DNA from: Chitinimonas sp036961565 | GTDB lineage: Bacteria > Pseudomonadota > Gammaproteobacteria > Burkholderiales > Chitinimonadaceae | Assembly: GCF_036961565.1 (NCBI RefSeq) | Contig: NZ_JBAMDD010000011.1 | Coordinates: 91,029-155,028, forward strand | Length of the DNA stretch: 64,000 bases | Reading direction: 5' to 3' | Shown here: positions 61,172 through 64,000 of the stretch, in pieces | Numbering within the stretch: the first letter of the stretch is position 1 | Layout of the letters: every line of letters starts with the position of its first letter | Program-made: the position numbers and the translations under genes | Notes under the pieces: generated by a model | The model's database searches: none | What the model saw: the letters and a program-made list of their open reading frames with translations, nothing else | Told to the model about the DNA's origin: nothing

Positions 61172-62032
61172 ATGGCCACCGTGCTGCAGATCGTACTGAT
61201 ATCGGGCCTGTCCGGCTCCGGCAAGAGCGTCGCGCTCAAACTGCTGGAAGACCTGGGCTACTACTGCATAGACAACCTGCCCGCCACCCTGCTGCCGCAG
61301 ACCGTGCGCCTGCTGCAAGGCGAAGGCCATCAGCGGGTCGGCATCAGCGTGGACATACGCGGCGCCCAAAGCCTGCCCGCCCTGCCCGACTGCGTGGCAG
61401 ACCTCAAGAGCCAGGGCCTGGACGTACGGGTATTGTTCCTCGAAGCCAAGACCGAATCGCTGCTCAAACGCTTTTCCGAAACCCGCCGCAAGCACCCGCT
61501 CTCCACCCTGCATACCGACTACACCGTGGCGGAATGCATCAGCCTGGAGCGCGAGATCCTGGCCAGCGTGGCCGATCTGTCGCACCGGGTCGATACCAGC
61601 GAGCTGAGCGCCAACGCCCTGCGGGCCTGGGTCAAACAATTCCTGGCGCTGGACCAGTCCCGCCTCACCCTTATCTTCCAGTCGTTCGGCTTCAAGCATG
61701 GCCTGCCGCTGGATGCAGACTTCGTGTTCGACGCCCGCTGCCTGCCCAATCCTTACTACGACCCCAGCCTGCGCCCCCTCACCGGGCTCGATCAACCCGT
61801 CATCCAGTTTCTGGAGGCCGAGGCCGCCCCCCAGGCCATGTACGCCGATGTCCTGCGCTATCTGGAAAACTGGCTGCCCGCATTTGATCGCGACAACCGC
61901 AGCTATGTCACCGTCGGCATAGGCTGTACCGGCGGCCAGCACCGCTCGGTCTGGCTGGCCGAAAAGCTGGCAGCCCATTTTGCGCAGGAACGCCAAGTGC
62001 TGGTGCGGCACAGGGAGTCCAGCCCCACATGA
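61172..62032 (+). CDS. rapZ: RNase adapter protein RapZ
   Basis: P-loop protein; in E. coli it directs RNase E to the GlmZ sRNA and so controls GlmS and amino-sugar supply. The 286 residues show SGLSGSGKSVALKLLEDLGY (P-loop) and the C-terminal VGIGCTGGQHRSVWLAE, typical of the family. It overlaps ubiX by 4 bases (ATGA). Confidence 0.97.
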   Translation: MATVLQIVLISGLSGSGKSVALKLLEDLGYYCIDNLPATLLPQTVRLLQGEGHQRVGISVDIRGAQSLPALPDCVADLKSQGLDVRVLFLEAKTESLLKRFSETRRKHPLSTLHTDYTVAECISLEREILASVADLSHRVDTSELSANALRAWVKQFLALDQSRLTLIFQSFGFKHGLPLDADFVFDARCLPNPYYDPSLRPLTGLDQPVIQFLEAEAAPQAMYADVLRYLENWLPAFDRDNRSYVTVGIGCTGGQHRSVWLAEKLAAHFAQERQVLVRHRESSPT

Positions 62033-62637
62033 GCAAGCCCCGCACCGTCACCCTGGCGCTGACCGGCGCCTCCGGCATGCCCTACGGCCTGCGCCTACTC
62101 GAATGCCTGCTGGCCGCCGGTGTACATGTCTACCTGCTGTACTCCCAAGCCGCCCAGATCGTCATCAAGCAAGAGCTGGACGAAACCTGGCCATCGCGCG
62201 CCAAGGAAGTCGAAACCATGCTGCGCCAACGTCACAGCGTGGCCGACAGCCAGTTGCGGGTGTTCGGCCGCGAAGAATGGTTTGCACCGGTCGCCTCGGG
62301 TTCCAACCCCGCCGATGCCATGGTGATCTGTCCCTGCACCATGGGCACCTTGGCAGCCATCGCAGCCGGCATGAGTGACAACCTGATAGAACGCGCTGCC
62401 GACGTCGCCATCAAGGAAAACCGCAAGCTGGTCATCGTGCCGCGCGAGACCCCCTATTCGGCCCTGCACCTGGAAAACATGCTCAAGCTGGCCCGCATGA
62501 ACGTCTGCATCCTGCCCCCCAATCCAGGCTTCTACCACCATCCGCAATCCATAGGCCAACTGGTGGACTTCGTGGTGGCACGCATACTGGATCAAATCAA
62601 TGTCCCCCACGCGCTGATGCAGCGCTGGGGCGAGTAG
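62029..62637 (+). CDS. ubiX: Flavin prenyltransferase UbiX
   Basis: Makes prenylated FMN, cofactor of the UbiD decarboxylase in ubiquinone synthesis. The 202 residues include LALTGASGMPYGLRLLECLL, PCTMGTLAAIAAGMSDNLIE and PRETPYSALHLENMLKLARM. Overlap with rapZ suggests co-expression although the functions differ. Confidence 0.97.
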   Translation: MSKPRTVTLALTGASGMPYGLRLLECLLAAGVHVYLLYSQAAQIVIKQELDETWPSRAKEVETMLRQRHSVADSQLRVFGREEWFAPVASGSNPADAMVICPCTMGTLAAIAAGMSDNLIERAADVAIKENRKLVIVPRETPYSALHLENMLKLARMNVCILPPNPGFYHHPQSIGQLVDFVVARILDQINVPHALMQRWGE

Positions 62638-62641
62638 CCCT

Positions 62642-62667
62642 CCTGCACCTGGTACGCCAGGTACAGG
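62642..62667 (+). terminator. Hairpin after ubiX
   Basis: CCTGCACCTGG-TACG-CCAGGTACAGG, 10 of 11 pairs, 5 bases after the ubiX stop. No T-run follows, so it may be a 3' stabilising or attenuating structure rather than a full terminator. Confidence 0.35.
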
Positions 62668-62707
62668 AAACAAACCTCTTTTGCACCGCCTCACTAGGAG
62701 AAAAGCA

Positions 62708-63499
62708 ATGGCAATGGACGAGATCGATTACCAGCTGTTCGGTGACGATATGCAGTTTGTGGAAGTGGAACTGGACCCAGGCGAAGCCGCCGTCGGCGAA
62801 GCCGGCACCCTGTTCTACATGGAAGACGGCATCCATATGGATACCATCTTCGGCGACGGCTCCGACGCCCAGAAGGGGTTCATGGGCAAGCTGATGGGCG
62901 CCGGCAAGCGCCTGATCACCGGCGAATCGCTGTTCACCACCGTGTTCATCAACCAGGGCCAAGGCAAGAAAAAGGTCGCTTTCGGCGCCTCCTACCCCGG
63001 CAAGATCATCCCCGTGCACCTGCCCGACGTCGGCGGCACCCTCATGTGCCAGAAGGATTCCTTCCTCTGTGCCGCCAAGGGTGTATCGCTGGGCATAGGC
63101 TTCCAGAAAAAGCTGGGCGCCGGCTTCTTCGGTGGTGAAGGGTTCATCCTGCAAAAGCTGGAGGGCGACGGCCTGGCCTTTATCCACGCCGGCGGCGCCG
63201 TTATCGAAAAAACCCTCAAGCCAGGCGAAACCTTGCGTGTCGATACCGGCTGCGTGGTGGCTTTCGCCCCCACTGTAGATTTCGACATCCAGTACGTCGG
63301 CAACATCAAGAGCGCCCTGTTCGGCGGCGAGGGCCTGTTCTTCGCCACCCTGCGCGGCCCCGGCAAGGTCTGGCTGCAATCCCTGCCCCTGGCCCGCCTG
63401 GCCAACCGCATCGTCGGCGCCTCCAAGATGGGCGGCAGCGCTGGCGGCGAGCAAGGCTCGGTACTGGGTAACCTGGGCAATATCTTCGAGAGCGAATAA
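62708..63499 (+). CDS. AIM24/TIGR00266 family protein
   Basis: Conserved beta-rich protein of the AIM24-like family; biological role unknown. The 263 residues contain repeated Gly-rich strands (GEAGTLFYMEDGIHMDT, KVAFGASYPGKIIPVHL, GVSLGIGFQKKLGAGFFGGE). AGGAG sits 7 bases before the ATG at 62708; a longer frame starting at 62681 is less likely. It has its own ribosome-binding site and a terminator. Confidence 0.9.
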   Translation: MAMDEIDYQLFGDDMQFVEVELDPGEAAVGEAGTLFYMEDGIHMDTIFGDGSDAQKGFMGKLMGAGKRLITGESLFTTVFINQGQGKKKVAFGASYPGKIIPVHLPDVGGTLMCQKDSFLCAAKGVSLGIGFQKKLGAGFFGGEGFILQKLEGDGLAFIHAGGAVIEKTLKPGETLRVDTGCVVAFAPTVDFDIQYVGNIKSALFGGEGLFFATLRGPGKVWLQSLPLARLANRIVGASKMGGSAGGEQGSVLGNLGNIFESE

Positions 63500-63510
63500 A
63501 CCCGCCGACA

Positions 63511-63540
63511 ACAAAGGCCGCATAAGCGGCCTTTGTCATT
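63511..63540. terminator. Terminator after the AIM24-like gene
   Basis: Perfect 11-bp stem ACAAAGGCCGC/GCGGCCTTTGT with an ATAA loop, followed by TCATTTTG. It may also serve the convergent partial gene on the minus strand. Confidence 0.78.
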
Positions 63541-63722
63541 TTGCCCGACGCCATATCTGCTGCGCCACACCAGGGAGTGCATCCCATCACCCTGAGAGTG
63601 CAATCAGCACCGCGCAGCAAGGAAAACCTGTAACGACCCAGCGGAACCTGTACTGGTTCAGCAGCTAGCACATATACCGCCACCTGCGGTTTTCACTTAC
63701 AGCGCAAGGTGCCACTGTTCCA

Positions 63723-64000
63723 TTAGCGGACAGAGAAGCTGCGCATAACCATGCTGGCGACTTCGGTCCCAAAGTCTTGGCAAGGAGGTGCCACACTGCT
63801 CATTAGTAGCTCCGTCCTTGCCAGCACCTGTTTCGTTTGAAGTGATTCAAGCGTAACCCGAAAACTTCTCACTTGGTCTGGACGGAAGCTACGCGACGTG
63901 CTTTTTACTCGAATAACATACCGGGAGATCGGCTGTTTGATCGATGTGCTAGTGAGTCGCTCGGCGCCAACGTCGGTTCGCTTGAACTCAAGAAAGCACT
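63723..64000 (-). CDS. Partial CDS, 3' end of an unrecognised protein
   Basis: An open frame runs 92 codons from the window edge to TAA at 63725-63723 with no start inside that must be used. The encoded end reads ...ISRYVIRVKSTSRSF... and ...FRVTLESLQTKQVLARTELL..., then SMVMRSFSVR: alternating hydrophobic/polar residues suggesting beta strands. The DNA is less GC-rich than its neighbours. No family was recognised. The 223 bases between it and the AIM24-like gene hold the terminator and nothing else convincing. Confidence 0.5.
   Translation of the reverse strand, partial: CFLEFKRTDVGAERLTSTSIKQPISRYVIRVKSTSRSFRPDQVRSFRVTLESLQTKQVLARTELLMSSVAPPCQDFGTEVASMVMRSFSVR

Noticed and set aside
63541..63722. 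Short minus-strand frames after the AIM24-like gene
   Set aside because: Low-complexity translation, no ribosome-binding site, and overlap with the terminator region; only the edge frame from 63723 looks protein-like.

Overview
The window is a conserved chromosomal backbone from a GC-rich Gram-negative bacterium, most likely a betaproteobacterium (possibly Neisseriales-like; this is inference). Supporting signs are a lipopolysaccharide-transport operon (kdsD-kdsC-lptC-lptA-lptB) running into rpoN-hpf-ptsN-hprK-rapZ, the pilB-pilC-pilD-coaE-zapD-yacG order, two tuf genes, and the tRNA-Tyr/Gly/Thr-tuf-tRNA-Trp-secE-nusG order. No insertion sequence, prophage, CRISPR array or rRNA gene was seen.

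Layout. (1) 1-5 kb: an AEC-family transporter, the minus-strand rpsP-rimM-trmD-rplS operon, ffh, and a divergent ypjD/ccsA-like gene. (2) 5.8-11.3 kb: pilB, pilC, pilD, coaE, zapD and yacG. (3) 11.5-15 kb: two acyltransferases resembling OlsB/OlsA of ornithine-lipid synthesis behind a Pho-box-like array, then apaH and an HDOD protein. (4) 15-47.6 kb: about 32.5 kb of minus-strand genes, reading from high to low coordinates: tRNA-Tyr, -Gly, -Thr, tuf2, tRNA-Trp, secE, nusG, rplKAJL, rpoBC, rpsL, rpsG, fusA, tuf1, rpsJ, the S10 operon, the spc operon, secY, infA, rpmJ, and the alpha operon with rpoA and rplQ. Several promoters and hairpins cut it into units. (5) 47.6-52.1 kb: the one clearly accessory stretch, with three pilin-like genes and a membrane histidine kinase; a near-consensus sigma-54 promoter precedes the third pilin. 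(6) 52-63.5 kb: a CPA2 cation/proton antiporter with RCK domains, then the divergent LPS/rpoN/PTS-Ntr cluster, ubiX and an AIM24-like gene. (7) At the right edge, the 3' end of an unrecognised minus-strand gene.

How it fits together. Regions 1 and 4 supply ribosome, RNA polymerase, translocon and elongation factors. Strong sigma-70 promoters with GC-rich discriminators (tRNA-Tyr, rpsL) and a recurrent TAGAAT -10 box (rpsP, rpsM, rplN) suggest growth-rate control. Regions 2, 5 and 6 may be linked: rpoN encodes sigma-54, a sigma-54 promoter faces a pilin gene beside an apparently orphan sensor kinase, and PilD/PilB/PilC are the factors that would process and assemble such pilins. The olsBA pair behind a Pho-box-like array suggests phosphate-responsive membrane remodelling. 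All functional assignments come from reading the sequence; no database search was run.
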